Assembly (NCBI GenBank): GCA_002794775.1
Contig: NBAY01000079.1
Location: 1-64,000, forward strand
Source: Porodaedalea pini
Lineage: Eukaryota > Basidiomycota > Agaricomycetes > Hymenochaetales > Hymenochaetaceae
Length of the DNA: 64,000 nucleotides
Reading direction: 5' to 3'
Shown here: positions 48,089-59,129 of the stretch, piece after piece
How the letters are laid out: each line of letters begins with the position of its first letter
Numbering within the stretch: the first letter of the stretch is position 1
Translations under genes and position numbers: made by a program
The notes under the pieces: model-generated
What the model saw: only the letters and a program-made list of their open reading frames with translations
The model's database searches: none
What the model was told of the DNA's origin: nothing

Positions 48089-49359
48089 ATGCCTCCTCAA
48101 CATACCAAAATCCCCTCCAAAAAGGCCAAAGCAGCTGAGGAAGCCAAGGCTATCAAAAATGCACCCAAGCATCCCCGTGGTTGACCAAGAAAGATCGCAG
48201 AAGCAGCTGCAAGCCCCAAAGCAAAACTAGCCATTCACAAGTCCCCACAAACCCCTGTGCCTTGAACGCCTTTCAATTTGAACACTAAACCGACCAGGAG
48301 GCCACTGAAAAAGCATGCCAGAAAGGTGACTTGGACGTCTTGAGAATCTATGCATACTTGTACTGACATTCTGCTTTTACTCTCTTCCTTTGGAACTGTC
48401 GCAAACAGGATTACAACAGTGATGACAATGATGACAATGACAATGTCAACGTCAATCTAGCTGCTGTAGCAGAAATCTCAGTCCTTGATGTGGCACGAGC
48501 CGGGGGTTATAATGGCCCTGCTGATGAAACTCTACAGTTAGACAGTACTTATGAGGAAGTTCCCAACTTCCCATCTGACAGCAGCTTTTTTTTGCTGGGT
48601 AAGAGATATTTTTACATCATAAACATGGTCTTACATGTATATCAGATGGCCCTGCCGACTGGAGTATTCCTTCCCTTGGAACAGCCAAGGCACAAGGGAT
48701 GGTTACATCAATACCAGCCACAGACAGGGCAGACAGAGATGTGATTGAAGTAAGGGTCTTGGTTTTGGACGGCATCAGCAGACGGGAGCTGATCTTGTGC
48801 TCCAACATGCTATTAAATGATTTGTTGGTCGAGGTTGCAAAGGTGACAGGGGGCTCCTGCATCATCACGCATCTTGGAGTTGAGGGCCCATGGTGTATCA
48901 AAGAAGGCCCAAACAAATACCTTCCAGAGTATCTAGATAATTAGAGTGCATTGGATAAGGTCTTCGCAGAGGTCCGCAAACACTGCAAGGAGCAAGTGGC
49001 CAAAAAGATGAAAACCAAAAGTGATCCAAAGATCATCATCAGAGATCTCCCAGAGGTTTGTTCAATTGTGTTTCATTGCCAGCTATTTCAACTCAGATAT
49101 TCTGGCTGGATAGGATTCTAATGTGCAGGGCAAAAGGGGCAAAAAGACTCTGGTAAAAGCTAAGCCGACAGTAGCGCCACTCGATAACGCAAAGAGCACA
49201 TACGATAATGAGATTGAGGAAATCACATGCAAGATTGTAGCAAGCTTCACATGTGATGAGCACAGCGGTAAACTGTGCGCAACACTGAAAGGTATGTGGG
49301 AGCATGTCACATACACTATGGAGGATGTTGCTGAGCACGCAAAACTTCTTGTGTCTTAA
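48089..49359 (+). pseudogene. Unknown gene with AT-hook-like N-terminus
   Basis: ATG 48089; introns at about 48328-48410, 48599-48645 and 49056-49128 splice in frame. The N-terminus is Lys-rich and reads KHPRG-stop-PRK; an Arg in place of the TGA would give RGRPRK, an AT-hook for DNA minor-groove binding. A later part reads VRVLVLDGISRRELILCSNMLLNDLLVEVAK, a mixed alpha/beta segment. Stops are TGA near 48182, TGA near 48263 and TAG near 48943. The gene is otherwise intact. Its function is unknown. Confidence 0.45.
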
Positions 49360-49398
49360 ATTGTCATTTCGCGCACAAGTCTATATATCTCACTCAAA

Positions 49399-51296
49399 AT
49401 GTCTATTGTTATTTCTAAGCACCAAAACACGCCAGGAGTGACCTACACTGATCCACCTGAGGCTCTTAAACTTCTAGATAGAAAGCCACACAAGTCATAC
49501 TCAGCTGCAAGAGCAGCTGAGAGGAATGCAGAAGTTTATACCCATGCGGCTCCACCTGATCCTGTGTTGCGTGAACCTCCTGTGATCAACCACCCCTCAA
49601 CCATGCAGCCACAAGCCATGATGCAGCACCCTCTCATGATGCAGAATCCTCTCATGATGCAGACTATGTTTGGCAACAACGTGATCAGTCAAAGGTGGCA
49701 GAATGGTAACCAGCTCCCATGCAATAACAGTGTGTTAATGCGGGATCCAAACAGGGCCTTAACTTCAACAATGCAACTATCAAACAAAGGTGTCGATGAG
49801 CTTCGATTGTCCCAGTGAGCTGCTATTTCAATTTGGATTAATAACTGGCATATGGTCACTTTGCTAAATGATGATGATACAGCCTCATCATCCGAAGAAC
49901 CTCCACTTCAGCTGATGGCTGCTGAGACTGCACCGCATGTCACCAATCCACCTAGGTCTGTTATTCATGAGTATTCACCTTTTCTTTGATGATTCGAGTG
50001 CATCAAGTGCATTCGATTTGAGATGTCCATATTTGCATACACGATTGGTGTCACAAATTATCTGGCTGACTTGTATTGTGTAGCGTTGGCCAAAAATACA
50101 TTGCTCAGACCATGTTCCACTTCTTGTCCTCATGGTGTGGCATTTGATAGTGTATGTTGCACTCTGCCACTCATTTTTTTTTAGTTACAGGTGATGATAT
50201 AGAGACTGAGAATATGTGTTTGTCTCTCTGCCCTCTGGAAGGCATGGACGCCACTTCGGTCTTCCATACATCTCCCTGTTGATCTTTCTTTTGAGTAAGT
50301 TTAACATATACCACTTGCAGCGTCAGAGGGAGTCGAGCAAGCAAAAGATGGCCTGGATACAAAGGGCAAGGTCAACACTCGCAGTACAAGTATGCCAAAA
50401 AAAAAAAAGGCAAAAAACCTGAATACGGAAGCCGCAATTTGGAATGACGTAGTATCACAAAAAGTCGTGATTATAGTTGAAGAACAAATGCATGCATGTG
50501 AGCCAGAGTTACAATCCATCATAAAAGAACTCAAACATGAAATATCAATATTAGACGTACAAAATATGAACGTTCAACAGGAGCTGAAGAAGATAGAGGA
50601 GGAACAAAAAGTCATGGATTCGGACATGACTGCCAGTGAAAAAAAGACAAAAGATGTGTCGAGCGATATAAAAAACAACATTCATCACAGAGGGGTCACA
50701 TTGCAAAAAACAGAAGAAAAACTAAGGAAGGTAAGAATGTATCAGGCACATGATTTGACACTTGTTGCTGACTGCACAATTAGAATGAGGTAGACAAAGA
50801 TTGACTATGCCGATGTGCAATACTTGATGCTGCCAGATCTGTGTTAATAAAATATCTCGACCCAGGAGAAGATGCGAAACACCAGAAAAAATGTGTATTG
50901 TCTGCATATGATCTCCTTGCAGTTATCAAAGCCAACACAAAAAAGATTATGGAGGATGCTAATTATGATGTTAGCAAGCCAGATGAAGATGGATTCGAAA
51001 GAGTATCAACATCCCAGTCTGCTCGTATCATTGCACAAAAGAAACATGATAAACTGATCGCCATCTTCCTGAGGACTATTTTCTTGGATGATGATACCAA
51101 AGACAATACCAACAATCATTTAGTAGCTGACTTGCTCACAAAACAATCAGACATTTGGTGGGAGGGTGATGAAGTTGCTCATCATGTGGATACTAACGAG
51201 ATGGAGGTAGTTATTGCAAGAGCTGAATTGGTTGAACGCGATGCTCTAAATGACCTTTATAGCTTTTGTGTGAATGTCAAAACAATGGATGCTTGA
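49399..51296 (+). CDS. Unknown coiled-coil gene, paralogue of the gene at 51712-53152
   Basis: Starts MSIVISKHQNTPGVTYTDPP at 49399, with a Met/Gln-rich stretch (MMQHPLMMQNPLMMQ) near residue 75. Several introns follow. The 3' exons encode SEGVEQAKDGL, a Lys-rich run, a long coiled coil (near 50540-50700) and a C-terminal domain ending VIARAELVERDALNDLYSF. The segment 49852-50371 is repeated inverted at 52635-53152. I found no stop inside the exons read here, but the exon between 49900 and 50290 is hard to phase. I cannot assign a function; a structural or scaffold role is only a guess from the coiled coil. Confidence 0.45.
49852..50371. repeat. Inverted repeat, left arm (about 520 bases)
   Basis: Matches the reverse complement of 52635-53152 over exon and intron sequence, including a GTCTGTTATTC splice site. 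The arms differ at scattered positions, so the duplication is not very recent. The 2.3 kb between them holds the diverged 3' halves of two paralogous genes. Confidence 0.85.
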
Positions 51297-51711
51297 CTCC
51301 TCGTCTACATGTACTACTTCCGCTGTAGTTTTCATGTAATCCCATAGCTTATATCAATGTATCTTTCACTGGTTCAAGTTGATCAAGGTGTTTTATAATC
51401 TGTCAGAAAGGAGGGGTGAGGAAAGAGATAGATATATAATGACATGAGAACAAAACAAAACAATAGTAGGAACAGATTTACACAGAAGGAAGAGGTGCAG
51501 CAAATGAATAACAAAAGAAATCTGTGGGCACTAACATCTGAATGAAAAGTAGGCGACATAATAATGTAGGAATCAAATAGAATAACAGCACCAAAGGCAT
51601 GGAAAAAAAGAAAAGCATGGTGGACAGCTAGCAAGAGAAAACCACAAATACAAACAAAGGCTTAAGTGTCATATAACAAAGGACAAGAGGATCATACATG
51701 TGATAAAGCAG
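51297..51711. other. Space between the two tail-to-tail paralogues
   Basis: About 415 AT-rich bases between the two converging genes. No coding motif; presumably the 3' untranslated regions of both. Confidence 0.5.
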
Positions 51712-53152
51712 TCAATCATTGCTGTATGTCTGAGTGGAGACGCAGAGCTTGAGGAGCGCCTTTAGAGCATCATGTTCAATTGGATTGGCTCTCGCAATCA
51801 TTTCCTTCAACCTTCATTCGTTCACCTTGTGTGTGGTATCCCTATTCTGAGCATCTGACACACCGGCAAGGAGTCCAAGAGATGTATCCTTCATGGGCCC
51901 GTATTCCAGATGGTCATCCACAAAGAAGGAATTGAGGATGTCGGTGATACAATGATATCTAATATTATGACGTCCAATGACAGCAGTGGCATGTTTCGAT
52001 TCTACCTTATTGGTTATGTTCTCTGCATCGATACTGGCAGCAGCCGTGTCCTCCTCAATATCCTTTTTGGCATTTTGCAGAGCAAAAATAAAGTTAAGAT
52101 CAGACTGATCAGATGAGCTCCCCTGTGATTCTTCGTGCTTTACATGTGCAAGATGGACCATCACAATCTCACAAGCAACATCAAGCATTACGCATCTGCA
52201 CAAAGTGTCTAGCTCACTCTTGTCCTAGTTAATAAGTCAATATAAAGCATCAAATTATATGCATAACACACATACACCCGCTAGACCACGCTGAATGCTT
52301 GATAGTTGCTGCTGTAGATTGGTTAAAGTTGTAGATAGATTGTTACATCTTTCTGTGAGCCGTTTATTAGTGGCAGTATTATTGGATACCAGTCTACACC
52401 ATTCTTTTTCACTCTCGTCTAGCTGGGTAGAAAGCAGGGTATTCTGTCAACCCAATGCAATGATCTGTCGTTCAAGCTGATGAATCACGGAATGCAAGCT
52501 GGAATGCAAGCCAGAATAGCATTTGAGTGTCTCTTCCTTCACCGTATGCTCCATCATCTCCAAGTTCATAACACCCTTCAGGTTACGTTTCTGTGGGTGC
52601 TTCTTAATTTTCCACATGGATAGCTTATCCTGCCACTTTGCACCCAGGCCATCTTTTGCTTGCTCGACTCCCTCTGACACTGCAAGCGGTATATGTTAAA
52701 CTTACTCAAGAAGAGAGATCAACAGGGAGACATACGGAAGACCGAAGTGACGTCCGTGCCTTCCAGAGGGCAGAGAGACAAATGCATATTCTTGGTCTCT
52801 ATATCATCACCTGTAACTAAAAAAAAATGAGTGGCAGAGTGCAACATACACTATCAAATGCCACACCATGAGGACAAGAAGTGGAACATGGTCTGAGCAA
52901 TGTATTTTTGGCCAATGCTACACAATACAAGTCAGCCAGATAATTTGTGACACCAATCATGTATGCAAATGTGGATGTCTCAAATCGAATGCACTTGACA
53001 CACTCGAATCGTCAAAGAAAGGGTGAATACTCATGAATAACAGACCTAGGTGGATTGGTGACATGTGGTGCAGTCTCAGCAGCCATCAGCTGAAGTGGAG
53101 GCTCTTTGGATGATGAGGTCGTATCATCGTCATCACTTAGCAAAGTAACTAC
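51712..53152 (-). pseudogene. Unknown coiled-coil gene, paralogue of the gene at 49399-51296
   Basis: Minus strand. The exons encode SEGVEQAKDGLGAKWQDKL, a coiled coil rich in Glu/Gln (VKEETLKCYSGLHSS; HQLERQIIALG), and a C-terminal domain ending RLKEMIARANPIEHDALKALL, which aligns with VIARAELVERDALNDLYSF of the plus-strand gene. The likely true stop is 51712-51714. Two premature TGA codons lie upstream, at 51814 and near 52447, each where CGA would restore sense. The upstream exons beyond the repeat (above 53152) could not be identified. Confidence 0.45.
52635..53152. repeat. Inverted repeat, right arm
   Basis: Reverse complement of 49852-50371. It contains the 5' exons of the minus-strand paralogue. 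Confidence 0.85.
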
Positions 53153-53843
53153 ATATCAGATGTTGGATGGGTCAGAAAGACAAAGAGATACATACAAGGA
53201 CAACCAACAGAATGAACTGACATCGACAGCACTGAACTTGTTATGCAACAGTGGCAAAGTCCTGCCAGTGAACATCGTCGATTAATTGAGTTGGTGGCTA
53301 CGGAAACAAATCAGCAGATAAACACAAAACTGAATGCATAGAGACACATACCTAGGACATTGTCTGCTGAAGATGTTGATAAAGCTGTAGGAAATAAATG
53401 GAGTTTGTTAGTAGTTCTGTTGCCTATAGTGATCACAAAGGTGACATAGTAATTTAGCTAACTGGGTACATACACATACAAATGTGGCTCTGATGAGGAT
53501 CACAGTTGAAGAATAATGATTGTGTGTGAATGGGAGAGAGGGTAAGAAGGAGGAACAGAACCATTGCATGACACCGTAGTGGTTAGGAGACTGGTGTTAG
53601 TAATAACAACTTACAAAGTGGTGATTTTTTTGTATTAAAACAGTTTGAGACAAGTGATCACCAAACAAACTACTGCTTATTACATTCTGACTGTAGTGAA
53701 CGTAAACTAAACTGGATAAAGATAGAAATACAACAGCTTGGGATCTTAACAAGTGAACATTCTCAGATGAGAGGGATCAGAGCCGAGGGACAGAAAGAAA
53801 TGGAGAAGATGGTAATTTAGGAGAAGGACGAGGCAAGGAAAGG
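53153..53843. other. Stretch with no recognised gene
   Basis: AT-rich, with several GT...AG pairs on the minus strand that could be introns of the neighbouring paralogue's 5' end. No frame longer than about 40 codons and no motif. Confidence 0.5.
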
Positions 53844-54722
53844 TCATGACTCATTGGCCTGCAGAAGCTTTACAAGCTCCTGCATTGCCAAATGCTCCTC
53901 CACATTTGTTCTGGAAATCACATCGTCCACCATCAACATGTCAAGATTATGTGCAATGGACAGTCCATTGTCACAAATACTGGAATTCCGAGTGAGATGA
54001 TACAGTGTCATTTCAACTCCTGGTGCCATTGTGCCATCATCATCCTTGATGAATCGCCAAAGATTAGAAGTGACCGAGTGTTCCCAGTGTTGGTGAGCAT
54101 ATACGTCTTCACTATGCACTCTGCCATCTCATTTGATCAATTTCTTCTTACTTTGGAGAAATGAGAGAAGGTCCCTCGAGAGGTCACAGAGATACCACTG
54201 TTTGTAGTCTCCATGAGTGAAATAGTTCACCATCGCATCTCAAATGAAATCCACCATGGCCTGTTTCCGAGCCTTATCAAGGTTAGATTCAGACTATCAT
54301 ACATGAACTAAGACATTAGCAAATAGTTCAGATTCAGGAATTGACAGTAGGCTTACCCTTTTTAGCAGATTGGACGCCCTATCCCCTCTTAGTTTCAGGT
54401 CGTTTTCATGTTGCCACAATGCAAGAATGTTATTGGCGGAGGCCTTGTGCTTCTGCTCATGCTCTGTCACTTTTGAGCACCTTTTGTCTTCCGCATCCTT
54501 TAATCGGGCTTCAAGCACCTTCTTCTCTTTGGTTTTCACTCTTTTCTCCTCCTTGAGTTTTTCAATTCAACTCTCAAGTGCATTCAGCCAAATTTGAATT
54601 TCCTCCTTTACCTGATCCTCCAGGTCTTCTGCATGTATTGTTCTTTCAAAAATACGTCACCTTGCGTTATCAAGGATAGATGGAGGATGAACATTCACCA
54701 CCAATCGAGGTTGTTCTGACAT
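53844..54722 (-). pseudogene. Unknown coiled-coil gene with three TGA stops
   Basis: ATG 54722 begins MSEQPRLVVNVHPPSILDNAR. A charged coiled coil (VKTKEKKVLEARLKDAEDKR) follows. After an intron near 54300-54350, the C-terminal exon reads GDYKQWYLCDLSRDLLSFLQ and ends HLAMQELVKLLQANES, faintly like the ends of the two paralogues to its left. In-frame TGA codons lie near 54675, 54570 and 54240; in each, CGA would give a fitting Arg. The family is unknown. It may be the 3' part of a gene starting in the next feature. Confidence 0.45.
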
Positions 54723-54910
54723 TCCTAAGGTTCATGAAGCCATGTGCATGATTGATGAGTGTTTTGACAGATATAAATGTAATAGAAACATACAAGTGTT
54801 TGTCATGAAAATGCGGTCAAATATTGCATGTGAACATGTATTGATGGACCTAAGTGATGAGACACCATAGAAGATGTAAATGACTTACAACAATGAGAGG
54901 AGGCCTCTAA

Positions 54911-55306
54911 TTATTCACGAGATGAAATTACACAGATTAGTTGAGTAGAATAGTTGACAATCTGCATTGAAATGGACGTACGCTGAAGGTTGACACTTGT
55001 TGGGAACAACAAGCAGCCGTCGTCCATTGACTTTCTCCCTCCACTCTTTACATCCATCTTTACATCCTCCTCCTTCCCATCTCTCCCCTCTCCTTCATCC
55101 TTCTCCTTCCCCTTCTCCTTTTCCTTCTCCTTCTCCTTCTCCTTCTCCTTCGCCTTCTTCTTCACCTTCCCCTTCCCCTTCTCGTTCTTGCTCTTGTTCT
55201 CACTCTTGCTCTTGCTCTTGTTCTCATTCTCACTCTTGTTCTTGCTCTCATTCTTGCTCCCATCTCCATCCTCACTGTCATCTCCATTCTTGGTTTTGTT
55301 TGTCAT
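54911..55306 (-). CDS. Lys/Glu/Asn-rich low-complexity protein or exon
   Basis: ATG 55306. Residues 1-85 are almost only Lys, Glu, Asn, Ser, Asp and Gly, with a KEKEKEKEKEK core encoded by a tandem TTCTCC-type repeat (about 55105-55160). It then reads MDVKSGGRKSMDDGCLLFPT up to a possible GTACGT splice site near 54980. It may be the first exon of the 54722 gene. Highly charged, disordered and probably nuclear if made; no family can be assigned. Confidence 0.35.
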   Translation of the reverse strand: MTNKTKNGDDSEDGDGSKNESKNKSENENKSKSKSENKSKNEKGKGKVKKKAKEKEKEKEKEKEKGKEKDEGEGRDGKEEDVKMDVKSGGRKSMDDGCLLFPTSVNLQRTSISMQIVNYSTQLICVISSRE

Positions 55307-56003
55307 TTGTTGCTTTCCTCTTCCTTGACAAACAAAAATGGATCAAAGCAAGAAAATACCCATAAGAAAGTATAGAATACCTCTTCACGACATGCGGATG
55401 TTGACAAAGATGCTGCTCTCGAGATGTTGGGAAAGGAAGATCAACTTAAGAAGTAGAAGCTGTTTTGTAGAACAAGGTCGCACTCCAATCAAGAGCTCTA
55501 CCTTGCTCTATAACATGCACAGACATTCCTAGAGAACGACGACAGTAGTTCACTTCACGTCGATACCAGGGAAAACACCTATGGGTGGATGATGAATATG
55601 CATGCCAATATGCTGTAACCATGCCCAAACAGTACAAGGAAGGGCCATGAAGTACGTCCAAGCCCGGTGAAGATTCAATCAATTTAGTTGAAAGAATCAG
55701 AATAAAAATAGAAATAAAAATATAATAAGTCAGCCTTTATTCAAAGTCCAATTGGCTAAATCATACAGTGATATTATACCATACCGGTTAATCTATTAGT
55801 AAGCTGGTACCCAATCAGCTATGCAAATCTTATTGATATGAGTCAAGTAGGATCCTGTGCTCATGCTTGTATCATATGACTGTGCTGATCCTATCATCTG
55901 TGATGGCAATGAATATGCGTATCATATCTTGCATTTATTACAAGCATAAAAATGACACTGCAAGAAAGGGAAATGAAAATGAAAGCCAATTAATATTGTA
56001 ATA
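55307..56003. other. AT-rich stretch with no recognised gene
   Basis: Short frames only. No terminal repeats or domains noticed. Confidence 0.5.
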
Positions 56004-56177
56004 CAGTAGAAATCCTCATAATGCATATGGTTGATCACTACCTCAAGCCAATGCAATAGGCTGGATATGCATTATAACATACTAATTTGGCTTGCAAACC
56101 TTATTTTGTTCCAGCCCAATCCTACATATTATGCTGGATACGCATTATGACATTATGCATTATGAGAAATTCTACTG
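56004..56177. repeat. Pogo-like MITE, 174 bases, TA target site
   Basis: Left end CAGTAGAAATCCTCATAATGCATA and right end in reverse complement CAGTAGAATTTCTCATAATGCATA agree at 22 of 24 bases. TA flanks both sides (56002-56003, 56178-56179), the target of the Tc1/mariner/pogo superfamily, and CAGTAGAA fits pogo-type ends. The interior is non-coding, with two GGATAYGCATTAT repeats. The DDE enzyme at 44561-45660 is of a related but different type. Confidence 0.82.
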
Positions 56178-56909
56178 TATAACACTGATCAGACGGGGCA
56201 TACCAGCATTTAACTAAGACATGTACATCTAGATCAGCTTCACAACTCGCCAGCACACTCCACCTAGTATCAGTTCACACTTATTGATGAGTTTCACCCA
56301 CTTGCGCTACTTCAAGCACTTATTTGTCTTGTTGCAAAGTGGCACATCCTAATGCCCTCATAATTATAGCTATATCTTGCGCACTCTTCACCAGTGCATA
56401 GCTTCTTGAGTCGAGCTTCACTAACAATACATATGTCATGGAGAGTAAAACAAACATATTTATGTGAGAGTGCTTCAAACAATCACAAGCTAATGTTGTA
56501 AAGTTTTTGTTTTTGTTTGGCCATTTTGCTGAAGCTGGATCAGCTTGCATTGATTCTAAATATCCGGTTTACAAACTGGTTTACCTGCTGGATGTCTCAG
56601 AAACGATGCAAATTGCAACCTTCATGATATAAAATAATGTTTTCATATATTTGACACGGACTATAGTGTTCTATATCATCATGCATGGTTATTACAATCA
56701 CATTCATTAATGCTGTAGTTGATGGAGACACATTATCCATAAAGATGAAGACAACCATTCCCGATGTAGGTTTATGAGTTAATATGAACATCTCAAATGT
56801 CGATCAAGCTCCAGATGAAAGAGTGCATTACAATTGTAAGTCACGACTTCGAAGAGATAATAAAGTCAACTGTCTTACAGATGATATGACTCAGAGGTGT
56901 TTGTTCTTG
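56178..56909. other. AT-rich stretch with no recognised gene
   Basis: Minus-strand frames of 60-75 codons (56320-56550, 56597-56791) could be short exons of an unknown gene, but I see no motif or coherent splicing. Confidence 0.45.
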
Positions 56910-58201
56910 TTAATCATCATTGTGTCTATGTTGTTCATCTCCTTGCAAATGCCTATTTAGACCTAAGTCAAAGAGGCCACAAAGAAAATAAGATGCCAAA
57001 GATGTACAAATAAACAAACAGTATGCTCGCGATGAATGCACGCCATTCGAATTTACACTGCATTTAATACAATGTTCGTCAGTCCTGAGATAGCCAGGAA
57101 TACCAACATACTCATCAACAATGTAGTCGCCTTTGGACTTGATGCATAACAAGTCATATAATGACATTGATAATGATGCATTTACTAAACACAAATTATC
57201 TTCCCCCAACAATAAGAAGTGTACTACATCACAACAGCGTCATCATCAATTATCATGGTCAGACTGTCGCTAAGAACACCAAGCCATAACAGATTAAAAG
57301 AAAGATGATGTCTATCTTCTTTTCCAAGGTAGCTGTTAACCATGAAGCCAACAGATACGATTGAACCAGGAGAAGGACAACCCTTATAGAGTGCAAATTT
57401 ATCAATTGGTGAAGTTGACAAATAATCCATGTTGTCGACTGTCCTGCAATCATACACAGGTACTGATATAAACACTTAGCAGATGTCAATCTAGGAGTGA
57501 TCAAATTATTCACACCTATGTCTTCGAAGGCCAGAGAAAGCAACTCATTCATCGACGTTGAAGTGCTCATAAGAGAGCTAGACATGTTACTATAACATTT
57601 TGGAAGAGGCCTGGTTGGAGACGTATACTTTGGAATGGTCTGTTCTAGATTATTGTAAAGTTTGGTTAGGTATGTTTCCACATATACAGTTGAAATTGCT
57701 TATGGCATTGTTTTCCGTTATATGAAGCTTCAACACGTGTAGTAAATTCAAGTGTCACTCCTTCTGCCTGAGCACATATACCAATGTCCTCGCTTCCCCA
57801 CTGTGGGTGAAATATCTCCAAGAAGAAAGACTCGAATTGCTTGAGATAACCAGCAATCATGCTGATACATACACCCTTTGTTCTTTTCCAACCTTCTGGC
57901 ATCGATCGCTGGTGTGGCCACTTGCCATCTTCAAGGTTCTGCCACATCAGAACACCAGGCACAATGCCTGTTACTATCTTTGGGGTTTTTTCATAACTAA
58001 GATGACAAAGTCAGTTTCGATTTGTTACACAACCAAGACATCTGCTTACTGATTTGCAACATAATATGAGCCAAATTTGTTGTCTTTTCCATACCTGGTT
58101 GATCTCTGAACAAGTCGATAGTGTCCAGGAGAACTTATGCCAAAATTTACAAATGGGAATTTATGGGGTGCTGTAAGTAACCACAGCAAGTCACTAAACA
58201 T
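56910..58201 (-). CDS. Unknown multi-exon gene (lineage-specific)
   Basis: ATG 58201 begins MFSDLLWLLTAPHKFPFVNFG. The first intron (near 58050-58000) splices in frame into EKTPKIVTGIVPGVLMWQNLEDGKWP and FFLEIFHPQWGSEDIGICAQ. Later exons give LAFEDIG and VDNMDYLSTSPIDKFALYKGCPSPGSIVSVGF, then FNLLWLGVLSDSLTM, ending near 57224. The ORF at 57212-56910 may be a last exon or unrelated. The protein is rich in aromatic and beta-like segments, unlike the coiled-coil neighbours. I see no stop in the first two exons; the phase around 57670-57540 is uncertain. Function unknown. Confidence 0.45.
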
Positions 58202-58280
58202 ATTGTCAGTGACGAACATTGCATGTCAAATTAAATAACTCATACATTTTCATTAAGTTGGGGTTATTCCGATACACGTT

Positions 58281-59101
58281 GTAGCAATTAACCATCGCCT
58301 ATGCGCCGGCCGAGTCTTTCTCCTTTCATTTACACTACTCCTTTGACTCCCTTTACCGGCTGCCAAACATTACCATTTATTCATTCATAATTGGCGGCCG
58401 ACTCTTTATCATTAATTCTTGGTATGAACTCGATCAGCACATGGACAACCGACTCTCGTGGGCACAGGTGGAAGGATTTAGGCAAGTAGGACAAGGACAT
58501 GGGATACAGGTGTGCAGTGGTGGAAGACGAGAGAGCAGGTTGGGCACTACGGCATCACTCCATGACAATCGGCTGCGTGATGTGCGCAGGCCGATCACCA
58601 ACTCACCTTCACATCTGTTCACACAGACTCGGCTGAGTCCTGCACCACTTTCTCTGCTTCAGTTTAGTATAAATTTGCAGTAGTTTGTAGACAGGGACGG
58701 ACACATGGAGACACAGAGAATAGAGACAGAGGATAGAAAGTACAGGGACAGACAGTCCCCTCTCCACCTCTAGACCCCAATCTACTACATGCATTACTAC
58801 ACACTACTCACCCAACTCTCATTCTGAAAACAGTATACACCAACTCTGTCACCGACTCTCAGAACTCCATCACCCAATCACTGAACGCCCTTGGCCACTG
58901 CCACAAGTGCCGATTCTACCCGCCCGAGTCTTGGTCCAACTGGAATCCCGCAGGTATCCGTATCACTGAGTCTTCATATCTCAAACCTCGCTCTACTTAG
59001 GTTGTCCCTCTCAGTATACCGAGTCACCACAGTCCCCCTTGGGTCAAACACGAGCGCTAGCCTGAATCGCCCTTCGGATTTGAAGAGTCTGCACCCCTAC
59101 A
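58281..59101 (+). repeat. 5' LTR of the second gypsy element
   Basis: 821 bases from TGTAG to CTACA. The right end is fixed by the primer site, the left end by the inverted terminal bases. Rich in CCGACTC-type repeats. A TATA-like TATAAAT lies near 58670. Without the 3' copy in the window the left end is provisional. Confidence 0.65.
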
Positions 59102-59104
59102 CAT

Positions 59105-59123
59105 TGGAGCCCACCGCGAGGGG
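59105..59123 (+). other. Primer-binding site of the second gypsy element
   Basis: TGGAGCCCACC follows three bases after the LTR, then GCGAGGGGGAT; almost the same sequence follows the LTR of the minus-strand gypsy element. The TGG start suggests a tRNA primer, in contrast to the self-priming chromovirus. Confidence 0.65.
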
Positions 59124-59129
59124 GATAAG

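Noticed and set aside
55999..56060. CTACCTCAAG near 56041 as another copy of the 17098 TIR
   Set aside because: Only about 10 bases match and the flanking bases differ; the site lies inside the pogo-like MITE.
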